64,000 nucleotides of DNA from Henckelia pumila (lineage: Eukaryota; Streptophyta; Magnoliopsida; Lamiales; Gesneriaceae), in NCBI RefSeq assembly GCF_033568475.1, contig NC_133122.1:20219206-20283205 (forward strand), in the 5' to 3' direction. The notes beneath the pieces were generated by a model that had not been told where the DNA came from, searched no databases, and saw only the letters and a program-made list of their open reading frames with translations. A program made the translations under genes and the position numbers. Shown here one piece after another: positions 34,001-44,664 of the stretch (position 1 is its first letter; each line of letters begins with the position of its first letter).

Positions 34001-34380
34001 AACTCCACTGCATCAACAACATTTCCATATGGGTCCAAAACCATATCAGGCAATGACATTGTCTCCTCAATTCAAATAGTTACCAATTCTAATTCCTTAT
34101 ACCAGTCATACATATCACTGACCTCTTTATCCCCCATAATTTCTACCAGACCCTGTTCTATTACCCACCCAGGAATCCTATAATAAAATCGAACATTCAA
34201 CTTGTTGCCACCACAGAGCTTATAAAGAGCAAATAAATCCTTCATATTAAACCTATCAAAGTTCACTCTCTTAAACTGGTGTTTTATTCCCCCAACATAA
34301 GAAATTCTCGGATGAACACCTTCGAATTTTTTCTTGAACACACCTTCATACCAAACGTCAAAATCGATTGCTAAATCCAT
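31062..34380 (-). pseudogene. MuDR-type transposase, damaged
   Basis: Regions in order: a PB1-like N-terminal domain (from 34380), an acidic Ser/Asp/Glu linker, a Mutator DNA-binding domain (VGMKFKNATEFREVLRD; CKHGCDW; HTC), the DDE core (GLDGCFLKTVHGGQILAAVG with D1; FISDRQKG with D2; CLRH; NNLCESFN with the likely E), a SWIM zinc finger (CTCGMFQLCGYPCAHAC) and a zinc knuckle (CSKCLELGHNRATC). A Ser/Ala-rich tail continues in probable downstream exons (31552-31449; about 31398-31062). Damage seen: in-frame TGA codons at 34074-34072 and 32835-32833, and a frame shift at the A-run near 32511-32519. A stop at 31632 may be the true end or a further break. It would act in the nucleus, binding the TIRs and cutting the element out. 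Confidence 0.9.
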
Positions 34381-36080
34381 GATACTAGAAAGAAGAGCAT
34401 AAGTACCTGCACCTATCGATGTCTCAATTTCTCTTCAAAACTCCGCTGGTTCAAAATTAGGGTTCGCGGTCAGAGAATCGTCAGTCCTCACGTCTGTATG
34501 TTCCTTCAAGATTTTTGTTGAATACGACAACGTATTATTTGTTTATATATGAGGGTATAACAGACATTTGCTAATTGAATTTAATTAAAATAGAGAAAGG
34601 GGCACGTGTGCCAAAGTTTTAAAATCACGAGGAGCATTAAGCCAATTGATTTATCACAGGGGGTTTTACGACAATTAAAACTTTCACAGGGGGTCCGAAT
34701 GCAATTATCCCAACCACCACCCCTGTGAAATATTGAAAATGCACACTTCTCCCATGTGAAATTTTAATAGGCATCTTCAACCCTGAAGTTTTAAAAAATT
34801 AACACACTCGCCACTTCAGATGAGTGATTGTTGCGCACGCGCCCCTCATGCGACTAGGCAAAGATTTTGATATTTTTTTTACATCAAATATCCCTGTGAA
34901 ATATTAAAAATGCATATTTGACCCCTGTGAAAATAATTTTTAAATCTATTCAACCAATAATACACAATTTTTAATAAAATCCAATTATAAATATTTAGCA
35001 AACATTTTTTGTTTTATTATTTTTTATTTTTTATTTTAAATGTATTATCATTAATTAATTATTTTCTAAAAATTATTATTACTTTATCCTGTTATCATTA
35101 TTTTATTAAACTCACTTCGTATTTCCAACTTTTTCATTAAACATGCATTCATAAACAAATATTTAAATAATTTGAAGTACCAAAATATTGAACTAAACTG
35201 ATAAGTTCAAATATATTGCTTTTTCGATTTAGAACTATATATTATTGAACCAAAATTTAAAATTTTCGAGAATATGCATTGCACAATTTGTAATAAATAA
35301 TAAAAAAATAACATGATTATATAATTCTAAATCGAAAAAATAACATTAATGAACTTATCATTTGGTTCAATATTTTGGTATTTTTAGATATTTAAATCTT
35401 TATTTATGAATCATGTTTAATGGAGAAGTTGAAAACACGAAGTGATTTGATAAAATAATGATAACGAGATAAAATAATAATTTTTTAGAAATAAATTAAT
35501 TATAAATTATAAATTAAAAATAAAAATAAAATTAAAATTAAAAATAAATAAAATTAAAAATGTTTGGTACTTATCATGCACTTATCATTTTGATTTAATA
35601 TTTTGGTACTTTTAGGTATTTAAATATCGTTTATAAATGCATTTTTAATGGAGAAGTTGGAAACAAGAAAAAAGTTTAATAAAATAATGATAACAAGATA
35701 AAATAATAATATATTTTAGAAAACAATTATATAATAATAATAAATTTAAAATTTAAAATAAAATTAATAAAACAAAAAATGTTTGCTAAATATTTTATAA
35801 TTAGATTTTAATAAAAATCGTGTATTATGGGTTGAATAGATTTAAAAATTATTTTCACAAGGGTCAAATATGCATTTTTAATATTTCACAGGGGTATTTG
35901 GTGCAAAAAAAATCAAAATCTTTGTCCAGTCGCATGAGAGGCGCGTGCGCAACAATCACTCATTTGAAGGCGCGAGTGTGCTAATTTTTTAAAAGGTAAG
36001 AGTTGAAGATGTCTATTAAAATTTCACAGGGGAGAAGTGTGCATTTTCAATATTTCACGGGGTGTTTGGTGCAAATAATA

Positions 36081-36425
36081 AAAAAAACTATTTTTTTATT
36101 ATATTATTATTATTATTACATTACAAACGAAATTACTTTGTCGAAATAATAAAAAAATATGAAAGAAATCCCCAAAATGCCAAAAGAAAGCGATTTTATG
36201 GGAATTTAAATTAAGAATAATCATTTCATTTGCCATCAATATTCAATTCCTCCATATACCAAAATATGTTCTCAATCCCGCAGTTTCTACAACACTCACG
36301 CGGACATTGATTTCGTGGGAATCATTTTATCCAATTCGCTTGTCTGAATTTCATTGTACTAATCAGTTTACTTGTCACTGTCCAAGACCGGTTCTTGCAC
36401 ACCAAATGCTTGTGTAATCGACTAA
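36081..36425. other. Upstream region of the PPR gene
   Basis: AT-rich at first, then mixed. It probably holds the promoter and 5' leader of the PPR gene, starting about 350 bp after a foldback element. No clear TATA box could be chosen. Confidence 0.45.
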
Positions 36426-38702
36426 ATGACGTTCGTTTCTTGCCTGAAGTGCCACCCTTTTCTTTTTCATCAGATTTCAGAACCCATTAAAATCAATCCA
36501 TTCTCATTCACGATAAATCATGTAAAGCAGCTCACGCCACTCTCGTTTGCCGTTTCGCCAAATGTTTCAAGCGTTTCACTTTCCCCGGACTTCACTCCAA
36601 AACAGCTTTTGGACACACTCCGTGGTGAACATAATGGGACGTCCGCCCTTCGCGTCTTCGAGTGGGCGTCGAAGCAGCCCAATTTTGCGCCCACTTTGCC
36701 AATATATGAGGAAATACTCAGGAAGCTTGGCGAGGCAGGGTCTTTTGATTTGATGAGACAAGTATTTGATGGTATGAAGCATTCTGAAGTTGAGGTGGTT
36801 GAAGGAATTTTCTTTGTTTTAATTGATAGTTATGCAAATTTTTCTTTGTATGATGAAGCAGTTGGAGTTCTTGATTTGATGGAAAATGAGTTTGGGGTGA
36901 GGCCTGGAACTCATAGCTATAACTTTTTGTTAAATGTTCTTGTTGAGGGGAACAAATTGATACTGGTAGAGAGTGTGCATTCTAGGATGTTGAATTACGG
37001 GGTGAAGCCGGATGTTTCCACTTTTAATATACTGATAAAGGCCTTGTGTAAGGCACATCAAATTAGACCGGCTATGTTGATGATGGAGGAGATGCCCAAC
37101 CATGGTTTAGCACCAGATGAGAAGACGTATACAACGATAATGCAGGGTTATATCGAGGAGGGTAATGTAGAAGGAGCATTGCGAGTTAGAGAACAAATGG
37201 TGGCGGTTGGGTGCCGGTGGAGTAATGTGACAATTAATGTATTGATTAATGGGTTTTGCAAAGAGGGCAGGATTGAGGAAGCTTTGATATTTGTGCAAGA
37301 AATGGCTAATGAGGGGTTTTGTCCCGATCATTTCACTTTCAATACATTGATAAGTGGCTTGTGCAAAGTGGGATTTGTAAATCATGCTATGGAGGTCCTG
37401 GATTTGATGCTTCAGGAGGGTTTTGATCCAGATGTATTCACGTTTAACTCTGTCATATCAGGACTATGTAGAATCGGAGATGTCGAAGAGGCAATCGAAG
37501 TTGTCAATCAGATGCTTTCTAGAGATTGTTCTCCAAATGCAGTCACGTATAATACCATTATTAGCACCCTGTGCAAAGAGAACCGCCTGGAAGAAGCTAC
37601 AGAACTTGCACGTATTCTGACATGCAATGGCGTTCTGCCTGATGTGTCCACCTTTAATTCCCTTATACAAGGTCTGTGCTTAACTGGACATTTTAGCATC
37701 GTGATGGAATTATTCTTCGAGATGAAGGGTAAAGGTTGTCGACCGGATGAGTTCACTTACAACATACTGATGGACTGCCTCTGCACAAAAGGCAAGCTCG
37801 ATGAGGCCTTGGAATTGCTTAAAGATATGGAATCGAGTGGTTGTGCAAGAAGTGTGATAACTTATAACACCTTGATTGATGGATTCTGTAAAAGTAGAAG
37901 AATTGAAGAAGCGGAGGAGATATTTGATCAGATGGAACTACAAGGGGTTTCTCGAAATCTGGTGACGTACAATACCCTTATCGATGGTCTCAGTAAAAGC
38001 AGCCGGATGGAAGAGGCTGCACAGCTTATGGACCAAATGATAATGGAAGGACTAAAACCCGATAAATTCACTTACAATTCGGTCCTTTCTCACTTCTGCA
38101 GGGAAGGAGACATAAAAAAGGCAGCAGATATAGTACAAACCATGACCTCAAATGGGTGCGAACCAGACGTTGTCACCTATGGGACTTTAATTCAGGGACT
38201 GTGTAAAGCCGGTAGAGTCGAGGTTGCTTCAAGACTTCTCAGAAGTATCCAGATGAAAGGAATGGTTTTGACGCCACGAGCATACAATCCCATTGTTCAA
38301 GCACTTTTCAAAAGGAAAAGAGTCAATGAAGCTATGAGATTCTTCAGGGAAATGGAGGGAAAGTGTGATCCTCCCGATGCTATCTCATACAAAATTGTAT
38401 TTCGAGGGCTTTGCTCCGGTGGCGGTCCCATTGGAGAGGCTGTTGATTTTGCCTTTGAAATGACTGAGAAGGGGCTTCTCCCAGAATCTTCTTCATTCAA
38501 CATGCTTGCTGAAGGTCTATGTGCTCTAAATATGGAGGAAACTCTTTTAAAGCTCATTGACAAAATAATGGAGAAAGCAAAGTTTTCGGACAGTGAAGTG
38601 GCCATGATGAAGGGTTTCCTCAGAATACGTAAATTTCCAGATGCACTCGATGCATTTGGCCGTATCTTGAATAGCCGAAAGCCCAGAAGAGGTTACTGGT
38701 GA
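36426..38702 (+). CDS. MEE40: PPR protein, MEE40-like
   Basis: An intron-less gene for a 758-residue P-class pentatricopeptide repeat protein. The first ~60 residues are Ser/Phe/Pro-rich with few acidic residues, consistent with an organelle targeting peptide. From about residue 125 on, some 15 tandem 35-residue PPR motifs are readable, such as VITYNTLIDGFCKSRRIEEA and VTYGTLIQGLCKAGRVE. The C-terminal end (KFPDALDAFGRILNSRKPRR) has no E or DYW editing domain. The sequence agrees along its whole length with Arabidopsis MEE40 (At3g53700) as I remember it, including the YGTLIQGLCKAGRVEVASRL stretch. MEE40 is named for a maternal-effect embryo arrest phenotype and is predicted plastid-targeted. 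P-class PPR proteins bind organelle RNA in a sequence-specific way. The frame is intact. Confidence 0.93.
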   Translation: MTFVSCLKCHPFLFHQISEPIKINPFSFTINHVKQLTPLSFAVSPNVSSVSLSPDFTPKQLLDTLRGEHNGTSALRVFEWASKQPNFAPTLPIYEEILRKLGEAGSFDLMRQVFDGMKHSEVEVVEGIFFVLIDSYANFSLYDEAVGVLDLMENEFGVRPGTHSYNFLLNVLVEGNKLILVESVHSRMLNYGVKPDVSTFNILIKALCKAHQIRPAMLMMEEMPNHGLAPDEKTYTTIMQGYIEEGNVEGALRVREQMVAVGCRWSNVTINVLINGFCKEGRIEEALIFVQEMANEGFCPDHFTFNTLISGLCKVGFVNHAMEVLDLMLQEGFDPDVFTFNSVISGLCRIGDVEEAIEVVNQMLSRDCSPNAVTYNTIISTLCKENRLEEATELARILTCNGVLPDVSTFNSLIQGLCLTGHFSIVMELFFEMKGKGCRPDEFTYNILMDCLCTKGKLDEALELLKDMESSGCARSVITYNTLIDGFCKSRRIEEAEEIFDQMELQGVSRNLVTYNTLIDGLSKSSRMEEAAQLMDQMIMEGLKPDKFTYNSVLSHFCREGDIKKAADIVQTMTSNGCEPDVVTYGTLIQGLCKAGRVEVASRLLRSIQMKGMVLTPRAYNPIVQALFKRKRVNEAMRFFREMEGKCDPPDAISYKIVFRGLCSGGGPIGEAVDFAFEMTEKGLLPESSSFNMLAEGLCALNMEETLLKLIDKIMEKAKFSDSEVAMMKGFLRIRKFPDALDAFGRILNSRKPRRGYW

Positions 38703-41034
38703 ACATGGAAAGTGATCTAGTTGCTTGAATTTCCGAGTTTTCGGGTGAAAAGAATCTTCAAGTGCTGATTCATTCGAAATATTTCATCTGATTTTGTGTA
38801 GGACGAGAAAGATGTGCCTTTGGTCATACATTTGGTTGACACAAAACAAGCTCATGCGTTTCTGCTAAACTTTAGTATGAGCATCTGTTTTGTAGTTTGT
38901 CCCAATTCAAATCTCCATAAAAATGAGGCGTTCCCTCCTTTTGATTCTTGAAATGCGTTTTCCTATATCCATATTTTGTAAATCTTTTATTTATTCTATA
39001 ATTATTTAATTTTCAACCAATATTGCATATTTTTCTTAAGTGGGTGTGATAAGTATCGTGATTGTGACTAAGATCAATTAGCAAAATCAACAAAGGATGT
39101 TCAAGCATGTGTTTTGAGAAGGAAAAAAAAAACAAGATGTGGAAAAACTATATTATATTTGAACGAGCCTCGAGGTTTATTCACATTATATTTCTTGTAT
39201 TGTATGTATTTGTTATTTTGCTAGCTAAGATTAAATTAATCTTAAATCTTGATTCCATTGGTAGCATAGGGTTTTGGTATTTTGGGAAAAGTTCACGAAT
39301 TTTGGATACGAATTTTATTTAATTCAAAATTTTTGAACAATAACTTGTGTCCCTATCCGATGAAATTTTGACAAGTAGTTTTAAAATGTTTAATAAACAA
39401 TCATTGTGTCAACACTTAACTCACAATGTTTTTATAAAAAAACCATATTTTAAATGACAAAAATAAATAAAGTAAAATTAAAAGCAGTAAGCCAATATAT
39501 AAATTGATGATATTTTTACCCAATATATACATAAAAAATATAGAAATTATATTAAAATTTAAACTTTTAAATGATTTTTTGAAGTAAAATTTCATATTAT
39601 CGATGATATTATAATTTAATTTAAAATTCTGAAAAAATATATAAAGATCGAAAAACCATTTTATTAGGATTTGATATTATGGAAAATAAATAAATCTATT
39701 AAAATTAAATGGTATTTTAAGTGTTTATCATATTATTAAATATAATATATCATTTTTTGTTATAAATTATAACATAAAAAATGGATCTTTTTTTCTGAAA
39801 GTGAAATATCGATCAAATTTGACTAATATATATACCAATTAGACTTCTTTTTTTTTTTTGAGAGGACATACCAATTAATTTAACTTAAGGGGGTTGTATT
39901 CAATGGAAGAGAGTTGATGACATTTAATTATTTTTGTGGATTTTAGAATTCAAGGGATATTTAATCATGATTTTTATATACTAATATAGAAATATAGTGA
40001 TAATCAAAATAGACTTTTTTTAGAGTTTTAAAAGTCAAGTGATATTCAATCTTGACTTTTAAAAACTCTACAAAATCCAAGTGTCATTCAAAATGTCAAT
40101 GAACTTTTAATAATTCCATGGAATTCATTGAAACATTAATTCTTAAGGTACAATTATAATTTGTAAAAAAATATCTTTGCTCTAACCCAAATATTTTGAT
40201 GGATTTCTAAAATTTATAATCCACATAATTTCTCTATCTTTCTGACATGTCCTCCACTCTCATCTCTATCTCACTCTCTCCCATTTTCAAAATGCATCTC
40301 TCTCTATATATATAAAATTAAACATTTGTTTTCATCTTAATGTATTTTTTTGTTATTTTCCTAAATTTATTGGGATAGTTTGAAACCAAACTAAAAAAAA
40401 TCATTCAAAAAATTAAAATTTTTTGTGCTCTTTAATTTATGATTTATGCCGGTAATTATAATATTTAATAAAATTAATAATATTATATGATTCAGAAAAT
40501 TATAACACGACATAATTAAATATTTGAATAATCGCATAACAAAAATAATAAAAAATAAAAATTAACAGATACATTTTTATGATATAATTGATAAAATAAT
40601 TTATAAGTTATCATATTTTTTAAAAAATAATAATAAATTTACACAACCCCAAAAATTATTAATTTTTTACATTAATATATATATATAGATTAAATTAAAT
40701 TTAAAACAAATAAAATTTGTTTTAATTTTTTACATTAATATATATATATATATATAAATTAAATTAAATTTAAAACAAATAAAATTCATTTCCATAAATA
40801 AATTTAAAAATATTTCAAATTAAAGTTATTATTTATGTCAAATAATTATTATTTTTTTGAAAGTTTTATGTCAAATAATTATTACTTCAAAGAAATCAAC
40901 TAAAAATTATAAGATATATTAAAGATACAAATTCATGTAATCGTATGAAAATTTTACAAATATCTATAAAAGTCTTGCGAAGAGTCTACAAAAAATCAAT
41001 AAAAATATGTTTGTAAATCCGTGAGATTCTATAA
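38703..41034. other. AT-rich intergenic DNA with small repeats
   Basis: The first ~250 bp is probably the 3' untranslated region of the PPR gene. Further on is a hairpin-forming stretch at about 40022-40070 (TTAAAAGTCAAG paired with CTTGACTTTTAA), perhaps part of a worn MITE that begins GGGGGTTGTATTCAA near 39889. A tandem duplication of about 63 bp around a TA run lies at about 40661-40790. I see no gene. Confidence 0.55.
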
Positions 41035-43730
41035 GGCCCTGCTTGGATGGGTGGATTTTGGCTAATTTGGATTTCGAATTCGTAGCCCAAATCCACTCCG
41101 TCTGTATGGGTAGCCCATGGATTTGATATTTTAAATCAGTTGGATTTGACCCGTTGATTTATGCCTTAAAAATTAACGAATTTGAATCCTTTGTTTCGTC
41201 CGTTCATTTGAAATCTTATCAGCTTGCTATCTTCTTTCGTTTTTTCTTCCGGCGGCCTCATCTTATTCACGGCGGCGCCTCTCATCATCTTCATGCGGCG
41301 CCTCTCATCATCTTCATGTGGCGCCTCTCACCTCAAATGCAGGCATGGGAGGGGATTTAGGCACCGGTTTTGAGTGAGAACGCGTCCAGGAAATGAGAAA
41401 AGTGGTTGATTCTCAAAAAATCGCATCCACGTAAGTCTTTGTTTTTCCCTTTTTTTCGAGTTCCTTTGTCAGTTCATCGTCACTCTCCTTTCCCTTCGTT
41501 TCTTGTGTCGATATCTTGATGATTGTGGAAAATTTGGAGTAAAAGTACAGAAAAAGTGTGAAAAATGGGAGTTGTTTTTTTCTTGGATTTAATGTTGTGG
41601 GCTTAGTTTCCTTAATCACTTTGTGGAGATGGAGGTGGACTGTTTCTTGCATTTGGAAGATATTTTTTTTAAATACAAAGTTGGTTAATTGGTTTGTTTC
41701 TATGCGAGATTAAGAATTCTCTAGTCATGATTCTTGTTGTTTCGTGGTCCTATGGTGATTCATTTTGTTCGTATATTATGTTTTTTGTTTTGTTTTGTTT
41801 TGTTGTTCGTTAAGATTTTCTTTTGCATGCTTACATATGTATTTATGCACCCGAGATCATAAGTTTTGATTGATGGTAAATGAAAGAAACATATAATGGT
41901 TTTGGTACTATTCCTAACTCATTTGATGAAAAGAGTTTCTAAAAATTAATATATTTCTTCACTCAAAATCTCACTATTTCTTGCATTTGCCGTAGAGAAC
42001 TTGTAACTGTATATTCTTGGCTATGATCTCCTGAATAAACACAAATACAATTGTACAATTTGCTTTCTTCCTCAAAGATTGATGCTTCCATCCGTTTCTG
42101 ACACTTTTGTCTGTAACATTTCCTGCCACAATTTATCTTCCTGAAAATATATCTTTAAACAAGAGATACAGAATAAATGACTTAGAATTTAGAATGAGAG
42201 GCATTTTTAATTTAAATTTGTGAGTGTCCATTATAGAGTTGACAGAACTAACCAACTGGAAGGAATAATTGGTATGCATTAATAGTGATAATGAGGGTTG
42301 TTCACTGTCCAAAGCCAATTAATCAATTGAGATTCCGAGAGAGGAATAATACTGTAGTTTGTTTTTAGTTCTTGCAAAATTCAGTAATGTTATGGTTTTA
42401 TCATTTGTTATATAGTTTAAACCATTGAGGCAAAGCACTTGACTGGACAATTGAAGGTAATTGAAGATTATTGAAATATGTCTTAGCAGTTTCAAGATTT
42501 CAATTTGTGACATATTATTAGTTTATATTTTTGTTATAATGCATAAATATTTTTTTTTATAACTAGCAAGATGAACGATCACTACGCTCAAACTCATTGG
42601 ATTCATCATCCAATAGAAGGAAGAAAGCGAAAAAATATGATTTGGTTGAGGTTGTTGGCATGATCGTCACATCTTTTCAAAAGTTCGTGGCGAGCAAGAA
42701 AAAAGAAGAAAGACCAAGCGGTATTGAAATACACGAGGTTGTCTCTAGCATAACTGGACATACGGACAACGAAAGATTTAAGGCGATCCAAAATTTGATG
42801 AATGGTGACGTTGAAAATTTTAGATTATTAAAAGCACTTTCGGATGAGGAGAAAAGAAAATGGATGCATTTTCTCATCAACTCACAATTATTCTAGAATT
42901 TTATTTAGAAACTAACAAGTTAAATATTATATGTTTCTTTGTTGATGTTTTGGTGTTACGACTCATGACAATTCTAGAATTTGGATTTTTTAGCTTACGA
43001 GGATGAATGCTACATCTATTTTATATGTTTGCTTTGTGAGAAAATTTTTAATAATTTGTTAGATGTTAATTTATATAAATATTATTGTCTATTTAAATAA
43101 ATAAGATATGAACTCTTTTGAGTTGGATATAGTTATTGTGTTATCATAGTACTTATTTTAATTTAAAATTTTATTTTTTGAATATTGGATATATGTTAAT
43201 ATAAATTTTTTTATTAATTTCCTCAATTTTTTTATTTATTAATATACGTTACTAAAATTTGATTTTATTGCAGAGTTATTGTATGAAAAATATATTTTTA
43301 TGTTACTAATATGATGAAAAAGAAATTGAAGCTTAATATTATAATAAGTTATATAATTGTTTTTTTAGAAAAATATAAATATTTTATTTAAAATTTATTT
43401 ATGTAAATTTATTATTTAATCCAATTAAAATAAATAAAATTTAAATTTATATTATTTTAAATTTTAACATGATTATTTTGTGATCATAATACTAATTTTA
43501 ATTTCAAAATATATAAAGAATAAAGAATAATATATTAAACTTTTTTATTTTTTGAAATTATTAAAAATTTTAGGCAAACAATTAATTAATAGATTTAAAA
43601 TTTCACTTTGAAATTATATGTTATTCCAAGTAAAAAATTTAATAAACATTGGATTTTAAAAATCCATTAATTTGAAATCCAATCTCAAATCAAATACCTC
43701 AATCCAACAAAATCTAAAAATCAATAAAAT
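41035..43730. mobile_element. Decayed PIF/Harbinger-like element
   Basis: The left end GGCCCTGCTTGGATGGGTGG, preceded by TAA, has the Tourist/PIF-Harbinger style and resembles the MITE end in the UNC93 gene intron. The interior holds a coding remnant at 42571-42896. Near 43620-43730, AATCCA-rich sequence resembles the left subterminal part inverted, but a proper right end is missing. The right border is therefore a guess. No transposase is seen, so this is a truncated copy. Confidence 0.45.
42571..42896 (+). pseudogene. Harbinger ORF1-like (Myb/SANT partner) C-terminal remnant
   Basis: An open stretch following a possible splice acceptor near 42570 encodes a basic segment (SSSNRRKKAKKYDLVE), a helix (VVGMIVTSFQKFVASKKK) and a C-terminal helical block (DVENFRLLKALSDEEKRKWM) ending INSQLF. 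This order (nuclear-localisation-like basic run, then IHEVVSSITG-type and LSDEEKRKW blocks) recalls the C-terminal half of plant PIF/Harbinger ORF1 proteins, which help the transposase enter the nucleus and bind DNA. The N-terminal Myb/SANT part is not visible. It could instead be a small host gene, but the surrounding PIF-like end argues against that. Confidence 0.45.
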
Positions 43731-43739
43731 ATTTACAAT

Positions 43740-44664
43740 AACATCAATATTTCACTATTTAAATAAATAAATAAGTTTCCCAATTTTCCAACCTCAAAAA
43801 CCCTCGGCCATCACTCCCTTCAACACCTCTGTCCCCCGCCGCTTCTCTTCCTTGCGCGCCACCTATTTCTTACCTTGACCTGTTTAGGCTCCGTTCCCAC
43901 AGATCGAGACGCCGCAGACTGTTTCTCCGACCATCGGGCCCCCATACTGTTGTTTCACTCTTCTACCGGTATTCGCACTTACGATATTGGTGGGCAAATT
44001 AAAATTTGGATCTTTGGGTGGATTTTTTTTTATTGGATCTGTTTTATAATGTTTTTTTGTTTTCCTGATGGTTTGATCTCCTTCCCCTAGGCTTGATTTT
44101 GTGTTTTCGGCTTTTTCATGATTCTGTAAATCGTTTGGCTCGTTACGATTTTCGAGTTCGATAGGTTTGCCTGAAAATTCATACTTTCGGGCTCGAGAGC
44201 TGTCCAAGATTTGTTTGCACCGCACCCGCCCCTAGCAAATATGTTTCGTTATAATTTAAATCCCATAAGATGCGTTCACTTTTGATGGGAATATAGTATT
44301 GAAACAAAATATAATCAAATATGTTTAAATACTAGTTTAGTTTTAAATTCCGTCCAATCAAACAGTTATAATGGAATTTCAAAGTCTAATTATCCTCAAA
44401 TCCTGTGAAAATCCTGGTTATCTGTTGCCAAACAGATGCCAGAGAGTGACAAAAAAACCGTGATAAAATACTTTTTCACAAGATTTCTTTCATTTATTGA
44501 ATATATGAATATTCGTGGAATGGGGTTATGTTTATATTTGCTACCTTTTGGATAGCTGAGTAATTTAATTGCTACTAAGCTCTATTGACGCATCGGCTGT
44601 CAGATTGCTGATTGACTTGTGTATGCTTGTTATTCTACAGCTGATTCACCTTTAGAATTGAGAG
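43740..44664 (+). promoter_or_regulatory. eIF3a promoter, 5' leader and leader intron
   Basis: A CT-rich leader (about 43795-43970, with CCCTCGGCC and CCCCCGCCGC) is followed by an intron of about 670 bp that ends TTATTCTACAG at 44640, 24 bases before the eIF3a ATG. The intron donor is not certain; GTATTCGC near 43970 is one choice. Leader introns of this kind often raise expression of plant housekeeping genes. Confidence 0.5.

Larger units (their letters stand above)
29852..34711 (-). mobile_element. Mutator-like element (MULE) with long TIRs and two genes
   Basis: A perfect 9-bp target duplication AACCACCAC (29843-29851 and 34712-34720) flanks terminal inverted repeats of about 110 bp. The left end opens GGGATTTTTGCATTCGGACC, and the inverted right end opens GGGATAATTGCATTCGGACC. 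The TIRs are nearly identical, so the insertion is fairly young. It carries a MuDR-type transposase gene on the minus strand (34380 to about 31062) and a short GRF zinc-finger gene on the plus strand (30151-30593), arranged tail to tail. Both genes have damage, so this copy is probably not autonomous. The element is 4860 bp. Confidence 0.93.
29835..36080. mobile_element. Long foldback element, left arm split by a MULE
   Basis: The right arm (about 35572-36080) is an inverted copy of 34721-35215, roughly 490 bp per arm. The end of the right arm, inverted, reads TTATTTGCACCAAACACCCC. This continues across the MULE: TTATTTGAACCACCAC on its left (29836-29851) joins CCCTGTGAAATATTG on its right. 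So the MULE (29852-34711) sits inside the left arm. The centre (about 35338-35530) holds a partial extra copy of arm sequence. Without the MULE the element is about 1.4 kb, AT-rich and non-coding. Confidence 0.8.

Noticed and set aside
43884-44225. 113-codon minus-strand frame
   Set aside because: It lies over the eIF3a leader and leader intron, with no family features.
44230-44460. Possible MITE in the eIF3a leader intron
   Set aside because: The sequence has MITE-like AATCAAACAG and CCAAACAG wording but no consistent inverted ends.
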